Assembly (NCBI GenBank): GCA_965213905.1
Contig: OZ243922.1
Location: forward strand, 2,046,001 to 2,110,000
DNA length: 64,000 nt
Direction of reading: 5' to 3'
Source: SIRX01 sp965213905
GTDB taxonomy: Bacteria > Actinomycetota > Rubrobacteria > Rubrobacterales > Rubrobacteraceae
Part shown: positions 27,250-36,586 of the stretch, piece by piece
How positions within the stretch are numbered: the stretch's first letter is position 1
How the letters are laid out: the number at the start of each line of letters is the position of its first letter
Made by a program: the position numbers and the translations under genes
The notes under the pieces: model-generated
What the model saw: the letters and a program-made list of their open reading frames with translations, nothing else
Told to the model about the DNA's origin: nothing
Databases searched by the model: none

Positions 27250-30200
27250 GCGAGCATCCCCTCTTGCACCTCGACCATCCGCCGGTAGGCGCCTTCCGCT
27301 GACATCAACGCTTCGTGGGTGCCGCGCTCGACGATCCGGCCCTTGCTGAGCACCAGGATCCCATCCATCCGTTCCATTCCGACGAGCCGATGGGTTATGA
27401 GGAGCAACCCAAGCCCGCCCGCATCCGCGTGCTCGTGAACCGCCTCCATCAAGCGCCGCCCGGTCTCGTTGTCGAGGTCCGCCGTGAGCTCGTCCAACAC
27501 CAGAAACGGTGCGTCCCGGAGAAATACCCTCGCCACCGCCAATCGCCGCTTTTCGCCGCCGGAGAGCCGGGTGCCGAACTCCCCAACTTGGGTGTCAAGT
27601 CCCTCAGGCAGCCCGCCTACGAACCCGGCGAGTTGGGCTTTCTTCAACGCGGACCATAGCTCGCCGTCGTCGGCGTCCGGCCCGGTGAGGAGCAGGTTTT
27701 CGCGCACGGTGGCGTCGAAGAGGTGGGCGTTTTGGGCGGCCACCGCGCAGGTTGCCCTCACGTCTTCCTGGGCGTACTCGCGCAGGTCTTCGCCGTCGAG
27801 GCGCACCGCGCCGGAGGAAGGGTCCCAGAAGCGCAGCAGGAGGTCTACCAGCGTGCTCTTACCAACTCCGCTCGGGCCGACCACCGCTATCTTCTCTCCA
27901 CGCGCGAGCCGAAACGACACGTCTTCGAGGACCGGTGATTCGTCTTCTTCGTAGCGGAAAGAGACGTCCTCGAACTCCAGGGTGTGCCCGGCTGGTGCGG
28001 CGAGCGGCTCTACCGGATCGACGACCGCGGGCTCGGCGTCGGAGATCTCGAACAGGCGTTCTCCCGCCGCTATTGAGCGTCCGAGGGCTTGGAGGGTTTC
28101 GCCGAGCGGCCGGACGGCCTCGAAGCTCGCCAGCGTAACTATCGCGAGCAGCGCCAGATAGACAGCCCCTACACTCTCCGCCTCTACGAGCGGCACGGCG
28201 AGAAAGAGCACCACCCACACCGCGAGCCCCGTCGAGAGGTCGTGGAGACCCTCCCGGAGCCCGCTCACGAACGCCGTCCGCCGTTGCTCTCTGCCTAGCT
28301 TCCGGCCGACCTCGAGAATCTCGCGCTGCTTGTCTCTCGCGCGACCGAAGGCGAGCAAATCCCTCATCCCACCCAACGCTTCGGCCAGCCCGGCGCCCAG
28401 AGCACTGCGGTGCTGTACCTGCCGGCACCCGATACCGCGTTCCAGGAGACCAATTACCAGCGGGACACCGAGGCCGGCAAAGGCCAGGAAAAGGAACGTC
28501 GAGAGGGCCAATACGGGACTGAAGGCGTACAGAACCGCGACGACGGACGCCGGGACCAGCGTCGCCACGACGACGGGTGAGACTACCCCGAGATAGACGT
28601 TCTGGAGCTCCTCTACGTCGTCCACCATCCGGGAGAGCAGGTCGCCGCTCCGGCGCCGGGTCAGGCGGGCGGGGGCGAGCGGGACCAGGCGTTCGTAGAG
28701 CCAGGTACGCAGGGTCGCCAGCAGACCGAAGGTTGCTTTGTGGGAGACGAGCCGGTCGTAGTAGCGTGAGATGCCCCGTGAAGTGCCGAGGACTTGGATG
28801 AGGACTGCGACCAGGATCAACTCTCCCAGTGGCGGTTTGAAGGCTGAAGCAGAGATCAGGTACGCCGAAGCGGCCAAAAGCCCCACGTTCGCCGCAACCG
28901 TCCACGTCCCGAGCAGGGCCGCGAGCGCGACCCGCCCCCGGTGGGGCCGCAAGAAACCGAGCAGGCGCCACAACGTCGCCCACCGAACGTGCTTCCGCCT
29001 CCCCTTTGCGGCGCCCGGGTTGGTTTCTCCGATCCCGGTATTCCGCGGACCATCTTGGAAGACAGGTGTGATGCAGGATTCCGGAGGATTGTCCTCCCGT
29101 AACAAGCTCTGACGGTCGGCGTTCGCGAGGCGGGCATATGGGCCGCTATTCTCTACGAGTTCGTGGTGGGTGCCGAGCTCTGCGAGGTGTCCGGCTTCGA
29201 GGACCGCGATCCGGTCCGCGGCGCGCGCCGTGCCGAGGCGGTGGGCGACGACCAGCACCGTACGATCTCGTCCAAGTCGTTCGAGCGCTGCTTCGATGAG
29301 GCGTTCGCCCTCCGGGTCCAGGTTCGAGGCGGGCTCGTCCATGATCAGCACGGGCGTGTCCTTGAGAAAGGCCCGGGCGATAGCCAGCCGCTGCGCCTCG
29401 CCCTCGCTCAGGCGGGCGCCGCGCTCGCCGACGTGGGTATCGTAGCCTCGCGCCATCCGCCGGATAAAACCGTGCGCCCCGGCGAGCTTCGCCGTCTCCT
29501 CGACCTCCTCCCTGCCGGCCTCCGGCCGGGCGAGAAGAATGTTCTCCAGGACGCTGCCGTAGAAGAGAAAGGGTTTCTGGGGCACGAACGCTACTTTCTC
29601 TCGCCAATCTTCCGCCGCAAGGTCCGCCACCGGAACACCATTGGCGAGCAGGCGGCCTTCTTGCGGGTCTGCAAAGCGGAGGAGCAGATTGACCAGGGTA
29701 CTCTTGCCCGCGCCGCTCTCTCCGACAAGGGCGGTACGCTTTCCGGCAGACAGCACGAGATTTACCCCGGAGAGGGCCGGGCGCCCGCTGTCGGGATAGG
29801 TGAAGGTCAGGTTCTCTAGCTCCACGGTAATGGGGTCTTCGGGCGGTTCGCGGGGTTCGTCCGGCTCGTCCGTGGGTTGCGGGGTGTTCAGGATCTCCTC
29901 GATCCTCTCCGCGGCGGCCTTGCCTTCCATGCCGGCGTGGCGGGTGGAGCCGAGGTCGCGCAGGGGCTTGTAGAACTCTGGTGCCAGCAGGAGGGTCGGG
30001 AGGGCGACGGCGAAAGGTAGGTCTCCGAACAGCAGGCGCACGGCCAGTAACACCGCGATCAGCGCCACCGAGACCGTCGCTATGAATTCCAGGACCAGGC
30101 CGGAGAGGAAAGCTACGCGCAAGACCTCCATCGTCCTACGTCCGAACGCGTCGCTGGTACGGGAGATCTCCTCCCGCCCAGCTCCGGTGCGTCCGAATGT

Positions 30201-30824
30201 CTTGAGCGTGGAAAGGCCTCGCAGCGCGTCCAAGAAGTGGGCGCCCATTTGGGAGAGGGCGGTCCATTGCGACCGGGTACGCTTCTCGGCGTGGCGCCCG
30301 ATCAGGACCATAAGCACCGGTATTGCCGGCCCGGTCGCGAGTAGCACGAGCCCGCTCCAGGGGTCCAGCCACAGCACGCAGGCAGCGATCAGGGCCGGAA
30401 CCAGCACACTCAGGTATACCAGCGGCAGGTAGCGGGCGAAGTAAGCCTCCAGCCTCTCGACACCCTCCACGGCCGTCGTTGTAAGCTCGCCGGTATGTCC
30501 GCCGTCGTGGTAGGGCGGTCCGAGCGCTAGAAGGTGGGCGAGCAGTTGCTCGCGTACCCGGCGCTTGGCCCTTTCGGCGCCCCGCAAGGCCAACACCTCA
30601 CGTAGCCACACGAAACCGGGACGCGCCGCCACGACGCCGAGCAACAACGCGAGAGGCCGTCTCACGCCTTCGAGGCCGGCTCCCTCCAGCAAAACCCGGG
30701 CGATAACCTCTCCCAAAAGGACCATCTGGACGACCGTGGCCGCCGCGGCCAAAAAGCCGAAGAAGACACCCAAGACTAGATAAGCCCCGGCGTTTTTCGC
30801 GTTCAGCACCGCGTTTCCGTTCAT
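27240..30824 (-). CDS. cydDC: Fused CydD-CydC ABC exporter
   Basis: 1194 residues from ATG 30824; an earlier in-frame start would add 67 residues without coding character. The first half is a CydD-type ABC half-transporter (six helices, Walker A GESGAGKST, signature LSEGEAQRLAIARAF, Walker B VLIMDEPAS), the second a CydC type (Walker A GPSGVGKST, signature LSGGEKRRLAVARVF, LVLDELTAD). A linker of about 50 polar residues (RQSLLREDNPPES...) joins them. CydDC exports glutathione or cysteine and is needed for bd oxidase assembly. It converges on the cydAB operon with 13 bases between stops. Confidence 0.94.
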   Translation of the reverse strand: MNGNAVLNAKNAGAYLVLGVFFGFLAAAATVVQMVLLGEVIARVLLEGAGLEGVRRPLALLLGVVAARPGFVWLREVLALRGAERAKRRVREQLLAHLLALGPPYHDGGHTGELTTTAVEGVERLEAYFARYLPLVYLSVLVPALIAACVLWLDPWSGLVLLATGPAIPVLMVLIGRHAEKRTRSQWTALSQMGAHFLDALRGLSTLKTFGRTGAGREEISRTSDAFGRRTMEVLRVAFLSGLVLEFIATVSVALIAVLLAVRLLFGDLPFAVALPTLLLAPEFYKPLRDLGSTRHAGMEGKAAAERIEEILNTPQPTDEPDEPREPPEDPITVELENLTFTYPDSGRPALSGVNLVLSAGKRTALVGESGAGKSTLVNLLLRFADPQEGRLLANGVPVADLAAEDWREKVAFVPQKPFLFYGSVLENILLARPEAGREEVEETAKLAGAHGFIRRMARGYDTHVGERGARLSEGEAQRLAIARAFLKDTPVLIMDEPASNLDPEGERLIEAALERLGRDRTVLVVAHRLGTARAADRIAVLEAGHLAELGTHHELVENSGPYARLANADRQSLLREDNPPESCITPVFQDGPRNTGIGETNPGAAKGRRKHVRWATLWRLLGFLRPHRGRVALAALLGTWTVAANVGLLAASAYLISASAFKPPLGELILVAVLIQVLGTSRGISRYYDRLVSHKATFGLLATLRTWLYERLVPLAPARLTRRRSGDLLSRMVDDVEELQNVYLGVVSPVVVATLVPASVVAVLYAFSPVLALSTFLFLAFAGLGVPLVIGLLERGIGCRQVQHRSALGAGLAEALGGMRDLLAFGRARDKQREILEVGRKLGREQRRTAFVSGLREGLHDLSTGLAVWVVLFLAVPLVEAESVGAVYLALLAIVTLASFEAVRPLGETLQALGRSIAAGERLFEISDAEPAVVDPVEPLAAPAGHTLEFEDVSFRYEEDESPVLEDVSFRLARGEKIAVVGPSGVGKSTLVDLLLRFWDPSSGAVRLDGEDLREYAQEDVRATCAVAAQNAHLFDATVRENLLLTGPDADDGELWSALKKAQLAGFVGGLPEGLDTQVGEFGTRLSGGEKRRLAVARVFLRDAPFLVLDELTADLDNETGRRLMEAVHEHADAGGLGLLLITHRLVGMERMDGILVLSKGRIVERGTHEALMSAEGAYRRMVEVQEGMLAGR

Positions 30825-31151
30825 GACGACTATTGTAGGACGCCGCCGGTGTCCTGGAGGGAGAACCCGGACCCGAAAGGCTTGTCCGGGGCCGCCGATG
30901 CTTCTGTGCGGGATCCGCGCGGGACTATACGGTCCATGCGGGCCCGAACGGTGGCAACCGGTATCTTGGTATTCGAAAGCGGCAAGGCGTCGTCCCAAAC
31001 CCTCCGGTGGGGTCGGTCTACACACTTCGAACCATTTTGTCCAGAGCGCAGGAATACGGCGTTACATCCATATTTCAGCCGGGTACGTAGACCGGGGCCG
31101 CCCTTCGGGGGTCTAGTTTTTGTAGAGACGATTTTAGAAAGGGGTAGCTGT
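30825..31151. other. Intergenic stretch between divergent cydDC and formaldehyde dehydrogenase
   Basis: 327 bases without a gene. It must hold both divergent promoters and contains one copy of the dispersed repeat (31016-31038). No other structure was recognised. Confidence 0.5.
31016..31038 (+). repeat. Dispersed 23-bp repeat, copy C
   Basis: Identical over 23 bases to 18754-18776, 114 bases before the formaldehyde dehydrogenase gene. The flanks differ. Confidence 0.7.
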
Positions 31152-32282
31152 ATGAAAGCGGTTGTTTTCCAAGAACCATATAAGGTTACAGTGGAAGAGA
31201 TGCCGGACCCGCATATAGAGGCGCCGAACGATGCCATCGTCCGGATCACCACTACCAACATTTGCGGTTCGGACCTGCACATGTACGAGGGCCGCACCCC
31301 CGCGGAGCCGGGCTTTATCTTCGGCCACGAGAACCAGGGCATCGTCGAAGAGGTCGGCGCCGGGGTTACGAAGGTCAAGGTCGGCGACCGGGTAAGCATG
31401 CCGTTCAACATCGGCTGCGGCTTCTGCTACAACTGCGAGCGGGGCCAGACGGCTTTTTGCCTGACGACAAATCCGAACGGCGCCGGGGCCGCCTACGGCT
31501 ACGCCGGCATGGGGCCGTATCAGGGTGGGCAGGCCGAGTACCTGCGGGTCCCATTCGCGGACTTCAACTGCCTGGAGTTGCCCGAGGGTGAGGAGCACGA
31601 GAACGACTTCTCCATGCTCACTGACATCTTCCCTACCGGCTACCACGGCACCGAGATGGCCGAGGTGAAGCCGGGAGAGACCGTCGCGGTATTCGGGGCG
31701 GGGCCGGTCGGCATCATGGCGGCCTACAGCGCTATGATCCGGGGCGCATCCGTGGTCTACGTAGTGGACAAGGTCCCCGAGCGGCTAAAGCTGGCCGAGC
31801 AGATAGGGGCCGTCCCGATAGACTACTCGCAGGGCGACCCGGCGGATCAGATCTGGGAGATGCGCGGCGGCGACGGCGTGCAGAAGTCCGTCGAGGCGGT
31901 CGGCTATCAGGCCCACGACAATGAGGGCCAGGAGCACCACGCCATGGCCCTCGAAGGCTGTATCAAGGCGACCAACCCGGCCGGCAAGATCGGCTGTGTC
32001 GGCGTCTTCATCATCGGCGACCCCGGCCCCGAAGACGAGCAGGCCCAGCAGGGCGTCTACCCGTTCTCGCTCGGCGCTTTCTTCATGAAGGGCCTCAGCA
32101 TCGGGATGGGCCAGGCGAACGTCAAGAAGTACAACCGCTACCTGCGAGACCTGATCGTCGCCGGCCGCGCCGTGCCGAGCCAGATCGTCTCGCACGAGCT
32201 ACCGCTCGACGAGGCCCCCGACGCCTACGACAAGTTCGACAAGCGCGTGGACGGCTACACCAAAGTAGTCCTCAAGCCGTAA
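31152..32282 (+). CDS. Glutathione-independent formaldehyde dehydrogenase-like zinc MDR
   Basis: 376 residues from ATG 31152. It has zinc-binding motifs NICGSDLHMYEG and GHENQG, structural-zinc cysteines in GCGFCYNCERGQTAFC, and a dinucleotide motif FGAGPVGIMAA. The family includes Pseudomonas putida FdhA, which oxidises formaldehyde to formate with tightly bound NAD. The gene leads a short run that ends with an NAD formate dehydrogenase at 33148, making formaldehyde to formate to CO2 the likely pathway. Confidence 0.9.
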   Translation: MKAVVFQEPYKVTVEEMPDPHIEAPNDAIVRITTTNICGSDLHMYEGRTPAEPGFIFGHENQGIVEEVGAGVTKVKVGDRVSMPFNIGCGFCYNCERGQTAFCLTTNPNGAGAAYGYAGMGPYQGGQAEYLRVPFADFNCLELPEGEEHENDFSMLTDIFPTGYHGTEMAEVKPGETVAVFGAGPVGIMAAYSAMIRGASVVYVVDKVPERLKLAEQIGAVPIDYSQGDPADQIWEMRGGDGVQKSVEAVGYQAHDNEGQEHHAMALEGCIKATNPAGKIGCVGVFIIGDPGPEDEQAQQGVYPFSLGAFFMKGLSIGMGQANVKKYNRYLRDLIVAGRAVPSQIVSHELPLDEAPDAYDKFDKRVDGYTKVVLKP

Positions 32283-32317
32283 AAACCGCAAGGACAGAGG
32301 AAACGAGGACCAACGAC

Positions 32318-32530
32318 ATGAGCGAAGAACGACCGGTGCATCCCCAGGAGTCCGCCGAGGGCGGGGAGGACGAGGTAGAAGCGTCCGGCGCCGACAAGGC
32401 GGACGACAGCGATACGGGCGAAGGACCGGACGCCGAAGAGCGGTCAGCGGAGCACCCGCAAGACCCGGCTGAGGGCGCCGAAGACCAGGCACAAGCTCCG
32501 GGCGCCGAGAAGTCCGAAGACGACAAATAG
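32318..32530 (+). CDS. Small acidic protein with an internal duplication
   Basis: 70 residues, very rich in Glu, Asp and Ala. Two similar copies are visible: HPQESAEGGEDEVEASGADK (residues 7-26) and HPQDPAEGAEDQAQAPGAEK (residues 45-64). It is predicted disordered with no membrane segment. It sits 35 bases after the formaldehyde dehydrogenase. Not recognised; possibly an intrinsically disordered stress protein, or not expressed. Confidence 0.5.
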   Translation: MSEERPVHPQESAEGGEDEVEASGADKADDSDTGEGPDAEERSAEHPQDPAEGAEDQAQAPGAEKSEDDK

Positions 32531-32548
32531 CGCCGATCGAGTAAGTCG

Positions 32549-32579
32549 AGCCGTGGGTCCGTACTTCGGGTCCGCGGCT
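32549..32579 (+). terminator. 12-bp stem-loop (terminator or attenuator)
   Basis: 32549-32560 can pair with 32568-32579 at all twelve positions, three of them G-U, around a 7-base loop. It lies between the acidic protein gene and the ester cyclase-like gene, so it may limit read-through. There is no long U-tract. Confidence 0.5.
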
Positions 32580-32608
32580 TCCAAAAAGCAAACGGAAGGA
32601 GAAACACA

Positions 32609-33070
32609 ATGGCTAGAGAAGAAAACGTCGCGGCCCAGGAGAGGTTCGCCGAAGCAGTAAACACCGGCGACTTCGACATCTTCGACGAAGTAGTCGCCGA
32701 AGACGCGGTAGATCATGACCCGGCACCCGACCAGGAGCGCGGCCCGGAGGGTTTCAAGACGTTCTTCGGGATGATGCGCAACGCCTTCCCGGACCTGGAG
32801 GTCACGCCGGAGCACATGACCGCCACCGATGAGGACGTGGCCCTCGCCTACACGGTTACCGGCACGCACCAGGGCGAGTTCCAGGGTGTCGAGCCCACCG
32901 GCAAGAGTATCTCGGTTCGCGGATGCCAGATCGGACGCTTCGAGGACGGCAAGCTCGCAGAACGCTGGGGCTCCTCGGACGAGCTCGGCATCCTCCAGCA
33001 ACTCGACGCGGTGGAGATACAGGGCGGGGAGGAAGACAAGGGGCTCATAGACAAGTTGACGGGCGGATAG
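32609..33070 (+). CDS. Ester cyclase / SnoaL-like protein
   Basis: 153 residues from ATG 32609 (SD GGAAGGAG). NVAAQERFAEAVNTGDFDIF, DHDPAPDQERGPEGFKTFF, FPDLEVTPEHMTATDEDVA and HQGEFQGVEPTGKSI match the SnoaL-like NTF2 fold of predicted ester cyclases. These small soluble proteins have varied, mostly unproved, functions. It sits between two C1-oxidation enzymes; whether it takes part in that pathway is unknown. Confidence 0.85.
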   Translation: MAREENVAAQERFAEAVNTGDFDIFDEVVAEDAVDHDPAPDQERGPEGFKTFFGMMRNAFPDLEVTPEHMTATDEDVALAYTVTGTHQGEFQGVEPTGKSISVRGCQIGRFEDGKLAERWGSSDELGILQQLDAVEIQGGEEDKGLIDKLTGG

Positions 33071-33147
33071 GCGCCTTCCCGGCGCGGATGGTCGCGCTGA
33101 CCCCTACTTCTCTTTGGTAGATAGTCCGTAGACCGAAAGGTTGGTTC

Positions 33148-34200
33148 ATGAAGATAGTAGCTGTACTCTATCCCGGCGGTGACGCCGCCGACGACCCGGA
33201 GTTGCTCGGGTGCGCGGAGAACGCGCTCGGCTTGCGGGAGCTCGTCGAAGAGCGGGGACACGAATTGGTCTCCATTACAGATCGGGAAGGGGACGAACTG
33301 CGGGGGCACCTCCAGGACGCCGAGGTACTGATCACCACGCCTTTCTGGCCGGTCTACGTTGACAAAGACATGCTCGATGGCGCCCCCGAGTTAAAGCTCA
33401 TTCTTACGGCTGGGGTCGGCAGTGACCACATCGACCTCGGCGCGGCGGCTGAGCGGAACATAACGGTCGCCGAACAGACCGACTCCAACACCGTCAGTGT
33501 CGCCGAGCATGCGGTCATGCAAATTCTGGCCCTCGTCCGCAACTACATCCCGGCTTACAACGACGTCATAAACGGTGGCTGGTCTATAGGTGAGATCGCC
33601 GCCCGCTCCCACGACCTGGAGCACAAGACCGTCGGTATCTACGGCGCGGGACGCATAGGGCAACTCATCTCACTGCGCCTCAAGCCCTTCGACGTGGACA
33701 CGCTCTATTACAAACGGACCCGGCTGGAGACGACCGAAGAGAGCACTTTGGGTTTCCGGTACGCGCGCCTGGAGGAGATGTTGGAGAAGTGCGACGTCAT
33801 CTGCATAGCTTCTCCCCTGACGCCGGAAACCCGGGGCCTCTTTGGCAGCGAGAACATCTCCAGGATGAAGCGAGGTTCTTACATTGTCAATATAGCCCGC
33901 GGCGCCATAGTAGAGAAGGAGACCGTGGTCGAGGCGCTGGAGAGCGGACAACTCGGCGGGTACGCCGGTGACGTGTGGGACCCGCAGCCAGCCCCCGGAG
34001 ACCACCCGTGGCGGCACATGCCCCGCCACGCCATGACCCCGCATGTCTCCGGTACCTCGCTCGAAGGCCAGAGACGTTATGCGGAGGATACCCGGCTCTG
34101 CCTGGAGGCTTACTTCGAGGGTGAGGAGATGGAGCAGGACCATATCGTTGTCCAGGACGGTGAGATCGTCTCCGGCAGCTACAAGGCCATCTATGGCTAG
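33148..34200 (+). CDS. NAD-dependent formate dehydrogenase (D-2-hydroxyacid dehydrogenase family)
   Basis: 350 residues from ATG 33148 (SD GAAAGG). Features specific to formate dehydrogenase are the PF pair in TTPFWP, the Asn in QTDSNTVSVAEHAVMQILAL, the Rossmann motif GIYGAGRIGQ, the Arg in VNIARGAIVE and the His in TPHVSGTSLEGQ, with the Gln of DVWDPQPAP. It oxidises formate to CO2 and makes NADH in the cytoplasm without metal. This contrasts with the selenium- and molybdenum/tungsten-dependent respiratory enzyme at 18911, and pairs with the formaldehyde dehydrogenase at 31152. Confidence 0.93.
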   Translation: MKIVAVLYPGGDAADDPELLGCAENALGLRELVEERGHELVSITDREGDELRGHLQDAEVLITTPFWPVYVDKDMLDGAPELKLILTAGVGSDHIDLGAAAERNITVAEQTDSNTVSVAEHAVMQILALVRNYIPAYNDVINGGWSIGEIAARSHDLEHKTVGIYGAGRIGQLISLRLKPFDVDTLYYKRTRLETTEESTLGFRYARLEEMLEKCDVICIASPLTPETRGLFGSENISRMKRGSYIVNIARGAIVEKETVVEALESGQLGGYAGDVWDPQPAPGDHPWRHMPRHAMTPHVSGTSLEGQRRYAEDTRLCLEAYFEGEEMEQDHIVVQDGEIVSGSYKAIYG

Positions 34201-34397
34201 GGCCAGGCTCCAGACGCTTTTAGCGGTTGGGTCCGCTCGAGCCGGCAGCCGTACCGAACGGAGAAGCCGGGTGGACTCGGAGACTCGAAAAGAAAAAGAT
34301 GCACGAAGCGGAGATCACACTACAGCAGGATCTCCCCACAACACCGGATAAACTCACCCGGTAGGTAGAGCAACGACCGCAACGAAAGGAGAATCTC

Positions 34398-34859
34398 GTG
34401 ACTTTGGGAGATGTGGCCGCAAACTTCGGTAAAGGCTTGTTCGCCGGCTTGGCCGGAACGGCCGCTATGACGGCCTCCAGCACCCTGGAAATGAAGCTCA
34501 GCGGCCGCGGTGAGAGCACCACCCCGGCCCAGGCCGCCGAGGAGGTGCTCGACGTCGAACCGCCGGACGAGGAGGCGGAAAGCAAGTTCTCCAACCTGGT
34601 TCACTGGGGCTACGGGACGGGCTGGGGCGGGGTGCAGGGCTTACTGGCCTCAGCCGGTCTCTCCGGCCCGGCGGCGACCGCGGCGCACCTCGGGCTGGTG
34701 TGGGGGGCCGAGCAGGTCGTACTCCCGGCGCTGAACGTTTCGGCCCCGGTCTTCAAGTACGGCGGAAAGGCGGTAGCCACGGACCTCCTGCACCACACCG
34801 TCTACGCCGCGGCAACCGGCCTCGCCTATGCCTACCTGGACCGGAGCCAGTCCACATAG
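34398..34859 (+). CDS. DUF1440-like small membrane protein
   Basis: 153 residues from GTG 34398 (SD GAAAGGAG). Hydrophobic, glycine- and alanine-rich helices occur at FGKGLFAGLAGTAAMTASS, VHWGYGTGWGGVQGLLASAG, AATAAHLGLVWGAEQVVLPA and DLLHHTVYAAATGLAYAYL. The arrangement resembles the DUF1440/DUF6789 group of four-helix membrane proteins of unknown function. Nothing in the neighbourhood suggests a role. Confidence 0.75.
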   Translation: MTLGDVAANFGKGLFAGLAGTAAMTASSTLEMKLSGRGESTTPAQAAEEVLDVEPPDEEAESKFSNLVHWGYGTGWGGVQGLLASAGLSGPAATAAHLGLVWGAEQVVLPALNVSAPVFKYGGKAVATDLLHHTVYAAATGLAYAYLDRSQST

Positions 34860-34981
34860 CGCAGATAAAGCGTTGGGCGAGTCGTGGACCGAACAACCTA
34901 CAGGCTCCGCGCCGAATCGCCTGTGGCGCCCGTCGCTGTGAGGTAGGAGAAGCCCGATAGCTTAGGAAAGGGACTAGAGGT

Positions 34982-36586
34982 ATGATCGGAGCAAGCGAGC
35001 CAGCCGGGACCATTCACGTAGTGGATCCGGGCCCGCTGAACTGGCTCTACGTTACGTACAACACGGTCGAGGAACTCGTCCGGGCCAACCCGGATGGGGG
35101 CATTGAACCGGCCGCGATGGAGGACTACCGTTGGCTGGACGACGGCCGCACGCTGGAGGTGGATGTCCGCGAGGGCAACCACTTTCCCGACGGCGAGCCG
35201 CTCACGGCCCACAGCGTCAAGCGCGCCTTCGACGAGGTGATGCTCTGGGCCTCTCCGCATCCCCCCGGTACCCAGTTCAACTTCGTGCCGGGTACCACCC
35301 TGGAGGTTACGGGAGAGTACGGTGTGCGCTTCCGCTTCACGGAGCCTGATGGGTTGGCCCTGGGAAAGCTGCGGGCCATGCACATCATGAGCACTTCGTT
35401 CTGGGATGGCCCCGGCTTCGGGTACGAACGGCAAGGTAGCGGAGAGGGGCACTGGTGAGCGATCGACGCGCCGGGGCCGTGGGCCACCGGACCGTTCACC
35501 CTCTCCGAAGGCTATTCGACCCTGGATGCCCAGATGGCGATCACGCAGATGGAACCGTTCGCCGCCACTTGGCTGCAGCATGAAGACCGTACCCCCCGCG
35601 TGCGCCTCACCGCAAACCTGAACTACTGGGACACAGACCGGGGTCCGCGTCTGCGAGAAGTTATCCTCCGCAACGACCTCTCGTCCGAAGAGGCCCTCGG
35701 CCTCGTCTGCACGACCGAGGGTGAGGTTGACGTTTTAACCGAAGTCTCGCCGGCCGACGCCGAAAGGGTCGAGGACTCCGAGTACGCCCGGCTGATCTCG
35801 ACGGACGCTGTCTTCGCCGTCGCCGGCGTCATAAACCGGGACGCCGAAGGTCTACCCCTCGCCGACCGGCGGGCGCGGCTGGCACTCAACCTTGCTGTGG
35901 ACCGGGACCGCCTCGTGCGAGAGACTATGTTTGGACGGGCGACGCCGCTTGCCGGGCTCACCCCGCCGGCGACCGTTCTGGAGGAGGGCCGCCTGAAGCC
36001 TCACTCCCACGACGCTGACCGGGCGGCAGAGTTGTGGCGCGAAGCGCTGGACGAACTGGACGAGGCTGATGGCGGCCGGCCGCTCCGCGTCGCCACCCTG
36101 TATGGGCTTGAGGACGTGGCGAGCGCGGTCGCCGCTGATCTGGAAGGGACGCTCGGTGTGGAAGTTGAGATCATTGCCTACCGGAGAGAGGAGGAGTCAC
36201 CCGTCCGGCGACGATTAGCCGAGAAGAAGCTGCCGCAGGACTGGGACGTCCTGATCCTGGGCCACGGCGCCCAGTTCGCCGAGTCCGTGGTCCCCGAGTT
36301 GCACCGCGCCTTCGTCGGCGCTACCGGCGAGTTCCGGGCCGGTCCCATAGTCCCCGAGTTCGAGTCACTGTTCGCGGAGCTCGCGACGAAGACAGCCCCA
36401 TCCGAACAGGCCGACGTGTCCCAGCGCATCGACCGCCTCGTCCGCGACGAATCGCTGGCGCTCTCCCTCTACGCCCCGCAGGCCCTCTACGCGGTCAACC
36501 AACACGTAGACTTCACGCCGTACCGCACCACGTTCGAACTCGCCAAGACGAGCGTGGACGACGGGCACTGGTCGCGCCGACAGTGA
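34982..36586 (+). pseudogene. ABC transporter substrate-binding protein family 5, interrupted by TGA
   Basis: One continuous frame of 534 codons from ATG 34982 to TGA 36584, broken only by a TGA at 35456-35458 after GSGEGHW; the frame resumes at once with AIDAPGPWATGPFTL. Family-5 solute-binding motifs are present on both sides: FPDGEPLTAHSVKRAFDE, then PRVRLTANLNYWD, GEVDVLTEVSP, RLALNLAVDRDRLV. No signal peptide precedes it, which is unusual for an exported binding protein. The TGA most simply replaces a TGG or similar codon. No permease or ATPase genes are adjacent. Confidence 0.75.

Noticed and set aside
35456..35458. TGA as a selenocysteine codon in the solute-binding gene
   Set aside because: No SECIS-like stem with a proper loop follows, and family-5 binding proteins have no selenocysteine; a nonsense change is simpler.
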